NCBI GenBank assembly: GCA_020809705.1
Contig: CP085832.1
Span: 5,022,001 to 5,086,000 of the forward strand
Length of the DNA: 64,000 nucleotides
Origin: Calonectria ilicicola
Taxonomy: Eukaryota; Ascomycota; Sordariomycetes; Hypocreales; Nectriaceae
Reading direction: 5' to 3'
Position 1 is the first letter of the stretch. The number at the start of each line of letters is the position of its first letter. A program made the position numbers and the translations under genes. A model generated the notes under the pieces. It was given only the letters and a program-made list of their open reading frames with translations. It did not search any database and had not been told where the DNA came from. Below, in pieces: positions 49,601 through 61,042 of this stretch.

Positions 49601-52600
49601 TTCTTTATTTTTAAAGAAAATAAGAATATTATTTAGATAGTAGATAGTAAAGATATTTAAGTATTCTTGTAATATATTGGTTATTATTTATTGGAATAAT
49701 ATCGGTATATTTATAAGTCTAAAAGGCATAATTAAATATTCAAATAATCCAAATTTTATTTAAAAAGCAATTTTCTATTTATATTCTTCTTTAATATAAA
49801 TAAGATTATATACTCCTTTAAAATCTAATATAATAAAGATATTAGTTCTATAAAGGCAATCCTTTATTTTATTAATTAATAATAGTAAAGTATAATCTTT
49901 AATAATAATATTATTAAGTTATTAATAATCCATAATAAAATATAGCTTCCTATTTTTCTTAAGTATAAATATAATAGAATAATTAGCTTTAGAGTTTAAA
50001 ATATAGATATATTTTTTTTAAGTATATCTTAAATATATTCTTTTAAGGTATTAAGCTTAATTTAATTAAGATTATAAATAAAGTAAAATTAGGTATTAGA
50101 TCTATCTTTAAGGATAATTTTATAATCCTATTAATTAAACTTAAGTAATCTAATATCTAATTCTTCTATAAAGAGCTTTTTATAGATTTAGTATTATAAG
50201 GGTACATTATATAATCTATCTATTTTTATTTTAATCTTTATTTCTTTAAGGCTTTTATTAATTTATTAAAATTATATTTTAAAATAAGTAATTATTTATT
50301 ATTTTTATTTTTTTTAATTATTTTTATATTTATATTTTATTTCTTTAAATAATAAAGATTCTCCTTTACTTATATCTCTTACTTAATTAAAGCTAGAAGT
50401 TCAAGATCTCTTATTATATTTTATAAAAATATCACTAGCTATATTATACTCCTTAAATATTTACACCTAGCTAGTACACTAGTAAATATTAGGATTATAT
50501 TAGTATAATTATAAATATCCTAAAACTAGATCATATTATCCAATATTAATAATATTAAAAGTTATTCTTTAATTCTTTTCTTTAATAAAAACTTTCAGAT
50601 AATTAATCTTCTTATCTATAATACTATTATTATATCCAAAGGGTATTCTTTTTATATTAATAATCTTATATAGATCAATTTTTATTATCTATAATAGCTA
50701 AAATTTATTAATTATTTAAGAATTTATATAATTTTACTTAACTCCACTATTCACTATAATATTATATTACTTTCCTTTAATTCTTATTTTTATTTTTAAT
50801 TATTATTAGGGTTGCTCTTTAGTTATAGAGTATAAAGCTTTTTAAGAAGTTCTTTTAATAATTTTAGGGATTATTGCCCTAATTGCTCCTACTGCTCTTC
50901 TATAAAGGGTTTTATTTATTTTTTAGTTTTATTTAATATTAGGCTATTATTTTATTTATTATATAGATATTATATTTAGGATCTTAATATTTATTCTAAG
51001 GTAGCTTACTATAATTAAGGAACTTAAGCTCATTTGGTTCTAATATAATGAACTAATAGTAGGGGTTTCTTCTTATTACTTTATATTAATTAAAGTATTT
51101 TTTATAAGTATAATAAATAATTATATCTTCTACTTTAATAAGAAAGTATATTATATACTACTTTTATTCTATATATTAAAGGTAATTATAATTATAGTAG
51201 CTTATTTATAAGATATTCTTATATTCTTTATATATTATATTTAGTTTAAGGTTATCCTCCTTATATTAAATAGATTAAGGATTATAATTTTCTAGTTATT
51301 ATTTACTTTACATAAGTAAGAAGACTTTATCTTTATTTTATAAAGGTTCCCTAACTTATTAGGCTATTTTTTTAATATTAATTATCTATTTCCTATTTCT
51401 ATTTTTATTATAAGTATAAATATCCTATTATACTAATGCTTTATTAGTATATATATCTAGAATAAATATAAGAATTTCTATCTTCTTAGCTTATTCTAAC
51501 CATTTATAGGGAAGGCAGGACTAGCCTTTTTATTAAATTAATTATACTTTTTGGATAGTTTTATTAATTTCTTATTACAGGGTAAGTTTTACCTTATATA
51601 ACTTATAGTTTTCTATACATTACTTAACTATAATAGTTAGTTTATATTTCTTAATAATAACAAGAATAACTTTTCCTATAATATCCTCTTTTCCTTCTAA
51701 TACTAAGATCTATTAAATTTTTATAGTATTAAATTATTTCTATCCTTTTAATATAAGTTTAAACTAATTTCCTATTTTTAAAGAGTAGTATTTAAAGGAT
51801 TTATATCCTTTCTTTCCACAATTAAAGTAAATAATCTTACTTTTATTATACCCCTAGATAATATTAAGTTCTATTAATCCTAAATAAGTCCTATATATAA
51901 TACTTTATTACTTATTTTAGGTTTTTCCTTTATTTAAGATATATAGATTTTTATTATTTTAGGTATATTCTTTATATTAATTAAATTATTTTTTATTAAT
52001 TTTAATAACACTTTTAATATACTTTAAAAGTTTTTTTAGCCAATCTTCTTTATAGATTTTATCCTTAATTTTACTCTTCAAATCTTTATAATAAAATTCT
52101 ATTAATATATTATCATCCTAGGCTATTTATATTACAATTCTTTTAAACTTAGCTAAATATTAATTATAAGATTTTATTTATTTAAATTTATATAATTAAT
52201 TTATAATTTATTATTTTATATTAATTATATTAAAATTATCTTTAATAATAATTTCAAAATATTCCTAATCTCTAAAAATCTTTTAAATCTCTTTATTTTA
52301 ATCAATATTATCCTTATTTTCTAAATAATCTCTTATAATAGATTTAAACTATACTTCTATATTCTCTTAAAGAAGGGTTTTAATATATAATACCTGGACT
52401 TTAAAGGTTGCAAATTATATTAAAAAAAGTAGAAGTATCCCTTCATTTGGGTAAGGAAGGGGACTATATTGGTAGCTTTTCCTAGAAAGGGCTCTAGGAC
52501 TAGGGGTTTTAGAATTTTATTAATATCTTTACCTTTATTTCCTTTAACTATGGTGGTTCTGGCTTTTTCTATTTTAAGTTATATTTATATATTTATAAGT

Positions 52601-52733
52601 TTCTTCTTAATCTACTATAGTTTTATAGTTAATTTAATATTGCTAGAAGAAGTAGTGGTAATAAGGTTCTTTTTGAATATTATTATTATTTAATTATTAA
52701 TATAGGTAATTAATTAAATAAGAGTTTTTAATA

Positions 52734-53124
52734 TATAATAGTTTAATTAATTCCTAATTTAATAAATTAATTAGAATAAAGGGTTTATTATTAATAGAAT
52801 GATTAAGTATATTATAGTAAAATAAAGTAATAAAAGTATTATATTAAGTAATAGTTAATTATAATTAAAATAATTAAATTATATTAAAAGTTAATTAATT
52901 CTATTTCTTATAATAAGATCTAATCCATCTATATACTACTATCCTATTTTAGTATATATAGTATACTTAGTGCATTAAGTATAATACCTTTTGTACTTAT
53001 TATAATAGTTGCCCTTATTGTTCCTTGTTTAATTGGTTGTATATAATTATAAGGTAGCTGGTTTCTTATAGGGTGTGGCATTCTGCCATTCTAGACTGCC
53101 CTGGGTATGATATAGGTTGTAACA
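52734..53124 (-). repeat. 391-bp LTR (5' LTR of the minus-strand element)
   Basis: Pairs with 46229-46619. It ends ...TATAGGTTGTAACA next to the ATTAT duplication. Confidence 0.8.
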
Positions 53125-53997
53125 ATTATAATATATATCTTATTAAGAGTAAGGTTCTTATAGCAATTACCTATTAAACACATATTATATATATAATAAA
53201 TAATAAATAATATATATTATATAAATAATAAACAATAAATAATAATAATATATAATAATAATTATAAGTATATAAAATTATTTAAAATAAGAAAACTATT
53301 AATAAATACTTAAGGACTAAATATTAAAAAGAGGGGGATAATTATAAGAATAATTAAGATCCTAGCGCCACTATAGCTAGAAGTAGTATATAATCTACTT
53401 AATTTATTAAAGAATTTCAGCAAGTAATTAAGGAATGTTTGCTAAGTTGAAGTCTATATACCATAATACAATCTATTCTATAACTCTCAAGATCACCCTG
53501 GTTAATGACCCTTATAATATAAGATAATAATATCTTCTCCCTATATAGATAGTTTTTTAAGCCTAATTATTTCTTTAAGGTTTTTATTATAAATAGTAAA
53601 GTTATTAAGTTCTTATAAATATTATTAATAGTTCTAGGCTATATTTATTTATTATTATTTTAAGATATTTATAATATTTTTAAAAATTTAAATATTATTT
53701 ATTTTACTAAATCTTTATTATAAGAACTTATATTAGATAATAAGTTAATTAAATAATTTATTTAATTTTTAACTTTCTTATTTAAGTTTTTAATAATGTT
53801 TTTTATCTAGATTATCTTTTTTATTATTAATTTCTTTAAAGGCTTCTATTTTAAGATTTTTATTATAATCTATAGGTATATTTTTCTAAGGTTAATCTTA
53901 AGATAGATTAGTAAAGATATTTAAAATTAAAGTAAATATATTAATAATATTATTTAATTAAAAATATAAATAATTAATTAAATAAAAGCTTTTAATA

Positions 53998-54390
53998 TAT
54001 AATAATCTAATTAATTTTCTAATTAAATAAACTAATTAAAATAAAAAGTTAATATTAATAAAATAATTAAGTATATTATAATAATAAAATAATTATAATA
54101 TTATATTAAATAATAATTAATTATAATTAAAATAATTAAATTATATTAAAAGCTAGTTAATATTAGCTATAAGGGCAGATTCTAATCTATTTATATACTA
54201 TTACCTAGTAAATACTTATTATATTAGTTTATCTAATATATTAATAATCAAGATAATAATTATAAGGTAATTACTAACACTATAAATGATCGCTTATAAG
54301 CACTTCCTTATTGGTTGGTATGGGGCTATAGGGTAAGTGAGCATCGGTTCTGCCATCGTTGACCGCCTGGGCGTGTCATGAGTCATAACA
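53998..54390 (-). repeat. LTR C of nest 2 (5' LTR of the minus-strand element)
   Basis: Direct copy of LTR A. Its right 100 bp are almost unmutated (TTGGTTGGTATGGGGCTATAG...), while its left part is RIP-degraded. Confidence 0.8.
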
Positions 54391-54395
54391 CTGAC

Positions 54396-55182
54396 CTCCC
54401 ATAGAAGAAACACCAGCACACTTTGTGATGATCAGCCCTCCCAAAAGCAATCAATAATGATAGATTTTGCATTTTTGTGGGACATGTGTCCATTATTATG
54501 GCGTCTCTTTGTAGTGCATGAGCTCAGCTGCGGCTGACTTTGCAGCTTGGTATCCAATAGCGAACCTTTGGCACCCTCTGGACCCTGTTTGAGAAGCCAT
54601 TGCAACCCTCTTGGCATAGTACTAAAAAAATGCCATGGAATCTAGAGGAAGGCTGATTGATTTCCCCAATCAATCAATGATATCATTTCAAGCCCTTTCT
54701 GTCATGGAAAAATGGTGCCCATAAAACACTAGCCCAGTACAGCTTGGTAGCAGTGCAGTCGGCTAGCAGATTTGGGTCACTCGAGCAGTATTTACGTGTG
54801 TTGCCTAACAGATCACAATAATGTCTAAGTATAAATAAGAGGTAATCTTAATAGAAAAAAAGATAAAATCTCGAGAATAAGTGGTGGTGTGCTTTGTCGC
54901 GGACAAAAATGCTCATGACTGTATTGTTACAAGTATGAAACACCATGTATTATCGAATCTGACTTTAGTAAAAATGCACAAAGCGGGGTTGGACAAAAGA
55001 AAAGTTTATTTCGTGTCATGGAAGGTGGTTCTTCACGCTGGAATGGAAACTTTGCAAGGTTGCTTTCATACATGTAGACAATAATCTCACTTTTCTGCTT
55101 TGCACTATCAACGCCCTGTAGCCTGTTTATATTCTCGCCGCCTTTCCAATACAACCAGTACTTTCCATCAAAACCATCGCGT
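54396..55182. other. Host intergenic DNA between repeat block and BVMO gene
   Basis: Normal base composition returns abruptly at 54,391. Short open frames on both strands show no domain. This stretch should be the 3' flank of the monooxygenase gene. Confidence 0.5.
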
Positions 55183-56850
55183 CTATTTAAAGACAATTCC
55201 GGGACATCCATTTGAAAGAAACGCTTCACATCTCTGACGATGGTCAACAGCACTTCCTGGGTACCTCGCAACCTGTCGGAGAGACTTGTCGTTGGCGGTA
55301 GGACTGACGCCAGTCACCCATCCATTAACACCACTGGATTGTAAGAATTGACTGCATTTTAGAATGTGTGCAGTCCACTCATCGCATGCCTCCTGCGTGC
55401 TTTCAACATAAGTATAATTATTGTCTCTGCAGTGTTCCAGGATGCTCATGGTAAACTTGACACCATGCTCGATGCTGCGGGCAACGTTTCCAAAAGGTTG
55501 GTGTGGTCCAAGAATCATGAACATGTTGGGCATGTCTGGGATGAAGAAACCCAAGTTCGTGCATGGCTTAAGATCCGCCCAAATCGCTTGTTTGCCCTTC
55601 TCTGTGTTGCTTTGACCAAATAGCGGTCTTCCACTCTTTGAGCGCCAGTCAATCTTGGAAAACGAGCCAGCGAGCGAGTTGAACCCGGTCGCATAGATGA
55701 TGACGTCCAATTGGTGTTCTTCGCCGTCTGAAGTGGCAATACCGTTGGTAGTGATCCTTTTAATAGGCGTTTCAAGCAGATCAACCAGGCGGACGTTTAG
55801 TTGGTTAAACGCGTCATAGTATCCACTTTCCAGGGAGACTCGGCTTGTACCAAACCCGTGGCTCTTAGGAATCAGCTTCTCGGCAACGACGGGATCATTC
55901 ACACGCGCCCTGATCTTATCCGCCATGAAAGAACTGTACTGTTTGTTGGCTTCGGGACTAAAGTAGGTGTCGTAGGACACACTGAGCCACTTCCCAAAGC
56001 CAGGTTCATTGTACAGCTTTTCCCAAAGAGCGAGTCGCTCCTCTTCAGGCGTCTCACTGAATTTGCGACGGTCGGGCTGGTGCATGAACAAGGCTGGGGT
56101 GCTGTCGCACTGCTCCCATATCTTGTCGCTTTCGGCCTTGTATTTTTTCACATCCTCCTCGGTAAGCTTGTGGTTTCGAAGAGGTGCCGCCCATGTTGGG
56201 GTTCGTTGGAAAACAGACAAGGATCTGATGCTTGGCTCCTGCGACAAGGCAGTAATGACCTGCATTCCCGTGGCGCCGGTGCCAATTATACCCACTCGTT
56301 TGCCCGCCAAGTCACGAGTTAAGTCAAAGTTCTTGGGCCATCTAGCTGTATGATGGCTCTCGCCCAAGAAATCTTCAATGCCGGGAATGTCTGGCAGAGA
56401 GGGATTGGAAAGCACACCAAGACAGCTGATGAAGAATGTCGCTCTGTACTTGGACCCATTCGAGTCACTAAAAATCCAAGCGCCTTGGTGTCCTAACCAC
56501 CTTGCGGATTCAATTGTTGTGTTGAGCTGGATGTCGCGGTGAAGATCATTTTTCTTGGCGAAGGCCTCGATGTATCTGAGGGTTTCTGGCTGGGCTGCAA
56601 AGGCTTCAGACCAGGTCCACTCTTGCAAGAATTCTTTGTCCCAAGAGAATTGATAAGTGTAGGACTCGGAGTCAAACCTAGCCCCGGGGTAGCGGTTGAA
56701 GTACCATGTGCCGCCCACACTGGGACCGGCTTCTAGAACGCGGACTCTCCAATTTGGGAAACGCTGCCGAATGTTGTACAAGCTTGAGAGACCAGACATG
56801 CCGGCTCCAATAATGATGACATCGTAGACTGTCTCGCCGAGGGAACCCAT
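55183..56850 (-). CDS. Type I Baeyer-Villiger monooxygenase (FAD/NADPH)
   Basis: A single uninterrupted frame of 555 residues starts at ATG 56850 and ends 55183. An FAD-binding GAGMSG lies at residues 15-20 and a conserved GGTWYFNRYPGARFD segment at about 46-60. The Baeyer-Villiger fingerprint FLGESHHTARWP is at 161-172 (FxGxxxHxxxWP) and the NADPH-binding GTGATG at 190-195. A late ATG motif (YATGF) and the C-terminal KSLRQVARYPGS region are also typical, and the length is normal. These enzymes insert an oxygen next to a ketone carbonyl, giving an ester or lactone, with NADPH and O2. It points the same way as the hydrolase, transporter and regulator upstream, which suggests a shared pathway. 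The ketone substrate cannot be read from sequence. The 3' end lies about 0.8 kb from the repeat block, yet the gene shows no lesion. Confidence 0.93.
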   Translation of the reverse strand: MGSLGETVYDVIIIGAGMSGLSSLYNIRQRFPNWRVRVLEAGPSVGGTWYFNRYPGARFDSESYTYQFSWDKEFLQEWTWSEAFAAQPETLRYIEAFAKKNDLHRDIQLNTTIESARWLGHQGAWIFSDSNGSKYRATFFISCLGVLSNPSLPDIPGIEDFLGESHHTARWPKNFDLTRDLAGKRVGIIGTGATGMQVITALSQEPSIRSLSVFQRTPTWAAPLRNHKLTEEDVKKYKAESDKIWEQCDSTPALFMHQPDRRKFSETPEEERLALWEKLYNEPGFGKWLSVSYDTYFSPEANKQYSSFMADKIRARVNDPVVAEKLIPKSHGFGTSRVSLESGYYDAFNQLNVRLVDLLETPIKRITTNGIATSDGEEHQLDVIIYATGFNSLAGSFSKIDWRSKSGRPLFGQSNTEKGKQAIWADLKPCTNLGFFIPDMPNMFMILGPHQPFGNVARSIEHGVKFTMSILEHCRDNNYTYVESTQEACDEWTAHILKCSQFLQSSGVNGWVTGVSPTANDKSLRQVARYPGSAVDHRQRCEAFLSNGCPGIVFK

Positions 56851-57963
56851 TGTGAAGAATGAGAGAAGAAATAAACGAATATACAGGAGACCAAAACTTT
56901 TTTTTTAAGGACTGGATGAGTTCGAGGAGGTTGGGACTCTTATTTGTTCAATTTTGAGCTATTGTTAATGGAAATTCGCCGGCATAGAAGCATTGTATCA
57001 GGCCAGGGCCAAAAAAAAAACCCGCCGGGATTTCTGGTTCAGTTTTTGAAGTTCTGTAGACTACGAAGACATGTCCCACCGCCGGCAAGAACAAATTATG
57101 GCATCAGCCGCAAGAATGGCCTGACAAAATCGCTTGAAGGATCGAAGTGACCCATGTAACGCGATTAGATCCGACCTCCGTTCGCATGGATAGCTGCCAC
57201 CCAACAATGCCGTGTTAGCCGGTTTCATATTGCAGCTTTTCTATTGGATACCAGGAACAAGAAAAAACCACCGACATCAGAAAACGTGTACGAAGCAGAT
57301 GGAGCCATCCTTGCACTCGATTGCCAAGGGCGCAGGGTTCACCATGTGGATACTTGACGCTATTCAGTCTAAATGGCCAAAACGGGCAAGTTACGCTACT
57401 TTGGCCCCGGAACTTTTTTTATCGAAAATGGATCCTGGTGCGGCTGGCAAAGGCTTGGCAGATTGAAACCGTGGACGTTCATAGGTAGTACATACGCGAG
57501 CCAACCCGCCAGTTGCGGATCACATGCAGTGTTGCAAGATACTCTAAAAAAAAACAAAAAAATCCAGCATGCAAATGCTGGTTGTTGAACGTGCACAGAG
57601 AGAGGTTCAGTTACACTGCTCTTTTTGCCATTTCGTCGCCGAATTCATGAAAGAAAACAGCGTCTTAATGGGGTGCCCCGATATCTCTCTAGTCGCCGTA
57701 AATGGTTTGTAATCCAGATTCTCGGCTTCCTCAACAGCATGATTCCGGCTACTAAGCACCTAAATACGATGGACGGTCAGGGGGATTGTCATTCCACAAA
57801 GCTAGGACCTAAGTGGAGTTTCGCTCCAGGCTGCGGAGTGTGAACCCTGAAGATTACTCCACTCGGCGCCTTGAATTACCTTGTTTGAAAAGAAAAAAAT
57901 GAGAGAGAAACAAAAAAGAGGCCGTATTGATCGCAAAGTTGCCGAACCGAGGCTCTTTCAAAT
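56851..57963. promoter_or_regulatory. Intergenic region with BVMO promoter and hydrolase 3' flank
   Basis: About 1.1 kb with no convincing gene. The right part is the 3' flank of the MBL-fold gene and the left part must contain the monooxygenase promoter. A CT/AG-rich stretch lies just upstream of the BVMO start (about 56,860-56,910). Short frames present show no domain. Confidence 0.45.
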
Positions 57964-59129
57964 TTACTTAGCTTGAATTGGCTCTCGTACGAGCGCCTCT
58001 TCTCTAAATTTGTCAAACAGGGAGCTTGAACCCAGGTATGAAATTCTATTGCCGTCTTCCTTATAAAGCTCCAATTTTCCCACTCCTTGCGTATCACCTT
58101 CCCTAGGCTGTGTCATACCGTATGCATCAGGGCCACCGTCTTCAGCCTCAATACTCCCATCAGCAACACGCGTAAGGAAAGACTCAGCATTTGCAAGCAA
58201 CTTGGCAGCATCTCCGTTGCAAGTGAGATGTCCAGCGGCCAAAGTGACATAACGCTCCGAAGCCCTGGATGAAGTTCCTGGCGCCAGTATTAGCTTATTT
58301 GAGATAGATTTGCAATAAAGAACAAACTTACTAATTTCCCCATTCCATTGATCTACTAATCCCTTTAGCTTCCGCAGAGAATGACGAAAAGCTATAATGT
58401 CACCTTCAGGTGGAAAAAGTACAGGGTAATCTTCATAGACAGTATCGCCCACAAAGAGGACGTGTTCCTTCGGGTCCCATACCGCTAATTCATCTGGCGT
58501 ATGGCCTGGGGTTTGGTAAATTACAAGCCCAAGCCCTTTGCCCCGACTATCTGAGACTTCCTGACCATCAGCGGCCCAGTGCGTCACTCTGTACTGTGGC
58601 GTTTCCATATCCACGAATCGGCACATGGAGGTGGTCGGCAGACGCCCGGGACCTTCAATAAAGTCTTTATCAAGGCCGCTGGCCCAAATGGCAGTCGTAT
58701 CCCCAGCAAATTGTGGAACGCCACCTAGAAAGATTAATATGGCATTTTTTAATGCATATTGGGCCATCCAAACTTACCAATATGGTCGAAGTGACAGTGA
58801 GAGCAAATTACGACATAACACTTGTCTCCACGTGGATTCAAAGGCTCATTTTCATTCAAGATCAGCGGGTGCGTTTCCAAAAATAGCCTCAGGGACTTGA
58901 GCTCGATATTATTGTGCCTAGTAATGCCTCCAGATCCAGTGTCAATCAGTACAATGGCTGAGGGGTATATCTTGACATAGATGAATGGATTTTCGTTCCA
59001 TTTGTCTTCTTCTATCAACAAGAAAGTGGTGGAATTCAGTTTCTTTGCAGCAAAACAGGTCCCGGGTTCAGCGGGTGGGTTTGGTGGCCTTGTCGAAGCT
59101 TCACTGGCCAATGGGAGAGTTAAACACAT
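57964..59129 (-). CDS. Metallo-beta-lactamase-fold hydrolase (lactonase-like)
   Basis: Three exons (59129-58778, 58724-58332, 58277-57964; introns 53 and 54 bp) give 352 residues from ATG at 59129. The zinc motif HxHxDH is at residues 111-116 (SHCHFDHIGG, completed across intron 1). It is followed by the typical TPGHTPDE and LFVGDTVYED segments and a late AGHLT. The second intron is a multiple of three, but a GTAAGT donor and GCTAAT branch site favour splicing. The reading frame continues upstream of the chosen ATG, and a TTGCAACAG acceptor there could mean an extra 5' exon. Members of this fold hydrolyse lactones, esters or thioesters. Beside a Baeyer-Villiger enzyme, hydrolysis of its lactone or ester product is the natural guess, not proven. 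Confidence 0.85.
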
Positions 59130-59362
59130 GCCTGGTTTGAAATCTGTTGCAATTTTGAAAAAAAACGAGACGATGTCAGGATGAAGGGCAACCACCTGTA
59201 CTGCTTGGCTGTTTAGAGTAGGACCCCCACAAATGGCGGGGTGAGTCAGCAACGTGTTATCTCACGAGGCAAGGCGACGTGGGGCAACATGAAGCAGGGT
59301 TATCGCCGTTGCGAACTAAGGGGAGTGGAAGAGGCATTATTGAGATTGGCTAGCATCACCGT
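59130..59362. promoter_or_regulatory. Short gap between MFS gene end and hydrolase start
   Basis: Only about 230 bp lie between the transporter stop and the chosen hydrolase ATG, so the hydrolase promoter (or an extra 5' exon ending at about 59,150) must be compact. Confidence 0.4.
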
Positions 59363-61042
59363 TCACTCATCATTGTGTTGTATCTGACTGCCTGTCTCTG
59401 CATCGCGGGGCTTCGTCCTCAAATCCCTCTTGCTTAGATACAAGATTCCGATAATCACTAGAAACTGCAATACGGTAGTTGCGAGCGCGCTTTTGAAGCC
59501 TGCAATCCATCTTGGTGCGCCAGAGGCTGGGTACTGTGCAACTTGCGTCCCTGCCATGATGCCCTGTCCAATGGCATTCATACTAGCTGTGACGACAGCC
59601 CGCTCTTCAGCGTCGTTAGCCATTAGAACGGTCGCCCAGCCCATGGCCATCGGCGAGATCGCTAGACATGTTAGCTTAGGAAAAGTCATGTCGCGAGAAA
59701 ACTTACGACCCTCAAAGCCTTGCAACATGAAGGCTGCCAGCCGGCCCTTCTCTCCAACATCCCATAAGACCAACAAAATCATCCCGACAAGTACAGGAAA
59801 TGTCGTTGCAATCGCAGGGACCCAGAAATTGCCTAATTTGTCCGCCATAACGCCAGCAATCAACGCCGCAGCAATGGAGACTGCCGTCGTGATGGTTGGC
59901 AGAGTATTGACTTGAACAACAGAATAGAGTCGCGGGCTGTTAGCCTTTAAGTACAGTGAGAATGGCTGACTCCCGGGCAATACATTTTGGTCCAATAGTA
60001 CCCATAACAGGACAAACATGTAGAAATGCCACCGACCCAATACACGCCTGAAGATGCTTTTGGATAGTTTGAGCTCGGGCGGTGCTGTTAGCCCTTCGAT
60101 TCGTTGTTGTGCAAGTCCGTGCTCTCTATCAGACAAGAGAAAGGGTCTCTTGCGCGATGGAACATCTGGAAATACGACATATCCACTGTGTCGTCAGTCT
60201 CGACTTATGAACGTGTTAAAAAACAAGTGGCTTACAGGAGGGATATACCAAGCGTAATGATCGCATCGATTATGAACAGCCACCTTTTGCATGTCAATAA
60301 TATACCGTCGTTATATGTGTAGCTGTCTCACCTCCATCCACGAAGCCCATGAACTCCGTCTAGATTTGTGTATGCAGCAGCTTGAAGATAACCTGCGAAC
60401 ATGGTACCAGCAGGACTACAGACGTAAAACAATGAGACTCTTCTGGCGACCTCATCTGGTTTATACCACGACCCAATGATATAAATGGTACCTGTGAAAG
60501 AGCAACACTCAAACAAACCGACAAAAAATCGCATGGCATAAATGGTCTCGATAGTTCGTGCCCAGGCCAGCCCAAATGTCGCTAAGCCCCAACCAAGCTC
60601 AAGAGATGGTAGAATGATTCGTGCTGAATAGCGCGTCATGAAATAGCAGGCTGGGATCATGGCAGTGCAGTAAGACGCCCAAAATGTCGCGGTGATGTAG
60701 TTGAATTCGTTTCCCTTGATACCAATATCCTCCCTCATCCCGCTAAATCAATGTGAGAAGATTTCCTGAGCAATAATGTTCTACTCACCTAACATATGCA
60801 TTTGTCAGAGACTGCTGGTCTAAATACTTGGTAAAAAAGGAAAGGCAGCCAAAAACAAAAATGCTTAGATCAAGCTTCAGTACTACAAGCTTTTCCGAGC
60901 TTGGCATATGTTTGGGGTACCATCTCAAAAATGTCATAAATCGAAGCCATATATTTTCTTTTTGATTGGTATTGCTGGCGGCAGGTGGATCTGCAGTCCA
61001 CTGTGCTATTGCTGAACTATGGCCTTTTTCAGATGCCATCAC
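59363..61042 (-). CDS. MFS transporter, anion:cation symporter family (Dal5/Liz1/Fen2-like)
   Basis: Five exons (61042-60789, 60742-60332, 60283-60236, 60185-59707, 59661-59363; introns 45-50 bp) encode 496 residues, normal for the family. After a hydrophilic N-terminus come a first membrane segment and then YLDQQSLTNAYVSGMREDIG (first part completed across intron 1), the signature region of fungal allantoate/pantothenate-type carriers. Roughly twelve hydrophobic segments follow, with a central loop containing PSRKRPFLLSDREHG and a late DAEERA motif. Such carriers import organic anions such as allantoate, pantothenate, nicotinate or biotin precursors with protons (family knowledge). The substrate here is unknown. 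Its place between the hydrolase and a transcription-factor gene suggests it supplies the substrate of this cluster. Confidence 0.88.

Larger units (their letters stand above)
46224..53129 (-). mobile_element. Complete-length gypsy LTR retrotransposon with TSD ATTAT (RIP-degraded)
   Basis: Two direct LTRs of exactly 391 bp (46229-46619 and 52734-53124), 6896 bp overall, flanked by ATTAT (46224-46228, 53125-53129). Read on the minus strand it starts TGTTACAACC. gag-like sequence lies near 52.6-52.0 kb, protease/RT in 51-49.4 kb and RNase H/integrase in 49.4-47.5 kb. A minus-strand relic near 49.5 kb reads VEFLGYII, a gypsy RT/RNase H boundary motif. Frames are full of stops. The rightmost ~120 bp of the right LTR are less mutated than the rest. 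Confidence 0.82.
12268..54390. repeat. AT-rich, RIP-degraded transposon block
   Basis: About 42 kb of almost purely A and T, built from nested transposable elements. Paired copies (LTRs, Fot1-like copies, LINE copies) differ mostly by C-to-T or G-to-A changes, and coding frames are full of stops, the signature of RIP. No open frame above about 75 codons survives. Ordinary composition returns at both edges, in a 145-bp spacer at 27,546-27,690, and in small islands (about 15.4 kb, 15.98-16.14 kb, 40.77-41.07 kb, 44.94-45.18 kb). A block like this is probably heterochromatic (inference). Confidence 0.92.
27686..54395 (-). mobile_element. Nest 2: gypsy LTR element with TSD CTGAC
   Basis: Direct LTRs A (27691-28084, 394 bp) and C (53998-54390, 393 bp) have CTGAC at both outer edges (27686-27690, 54391-54395). 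On the minus strand the LTR reads TGTTATGAC...GTTACA, a gypsy-type end pair. Interior pieces (28085-31119, 32979-33811, 35672-36567, 37010-37835 and probably part of 53.5-53.99 kb) align with the element at 46229-53124 and carry minus-strand pol relics. The rest of the 26.7 kb is later insertions. Confidence 0.8.

Noticed and set aside
52469..52693. A 74-codon plus-strand open frame inside the repeat block
   Set aside because: It lies antisense to the gag relic of the 46229-53124 gypsy element and is made of low-complexity Ile/Phe/Ser codons expected from AT-rich DNA.
12268..54390. A centromere or a giant cargo-carrying element (Starship-like)
   Set aside because: The block is fully explained by nested LTR, LINE and Fot1-like elements with small target duplications. 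No tyrosine-recombinase captain gene or cargo genes are visible. Centromere identity cannot be judged from sequence alone.
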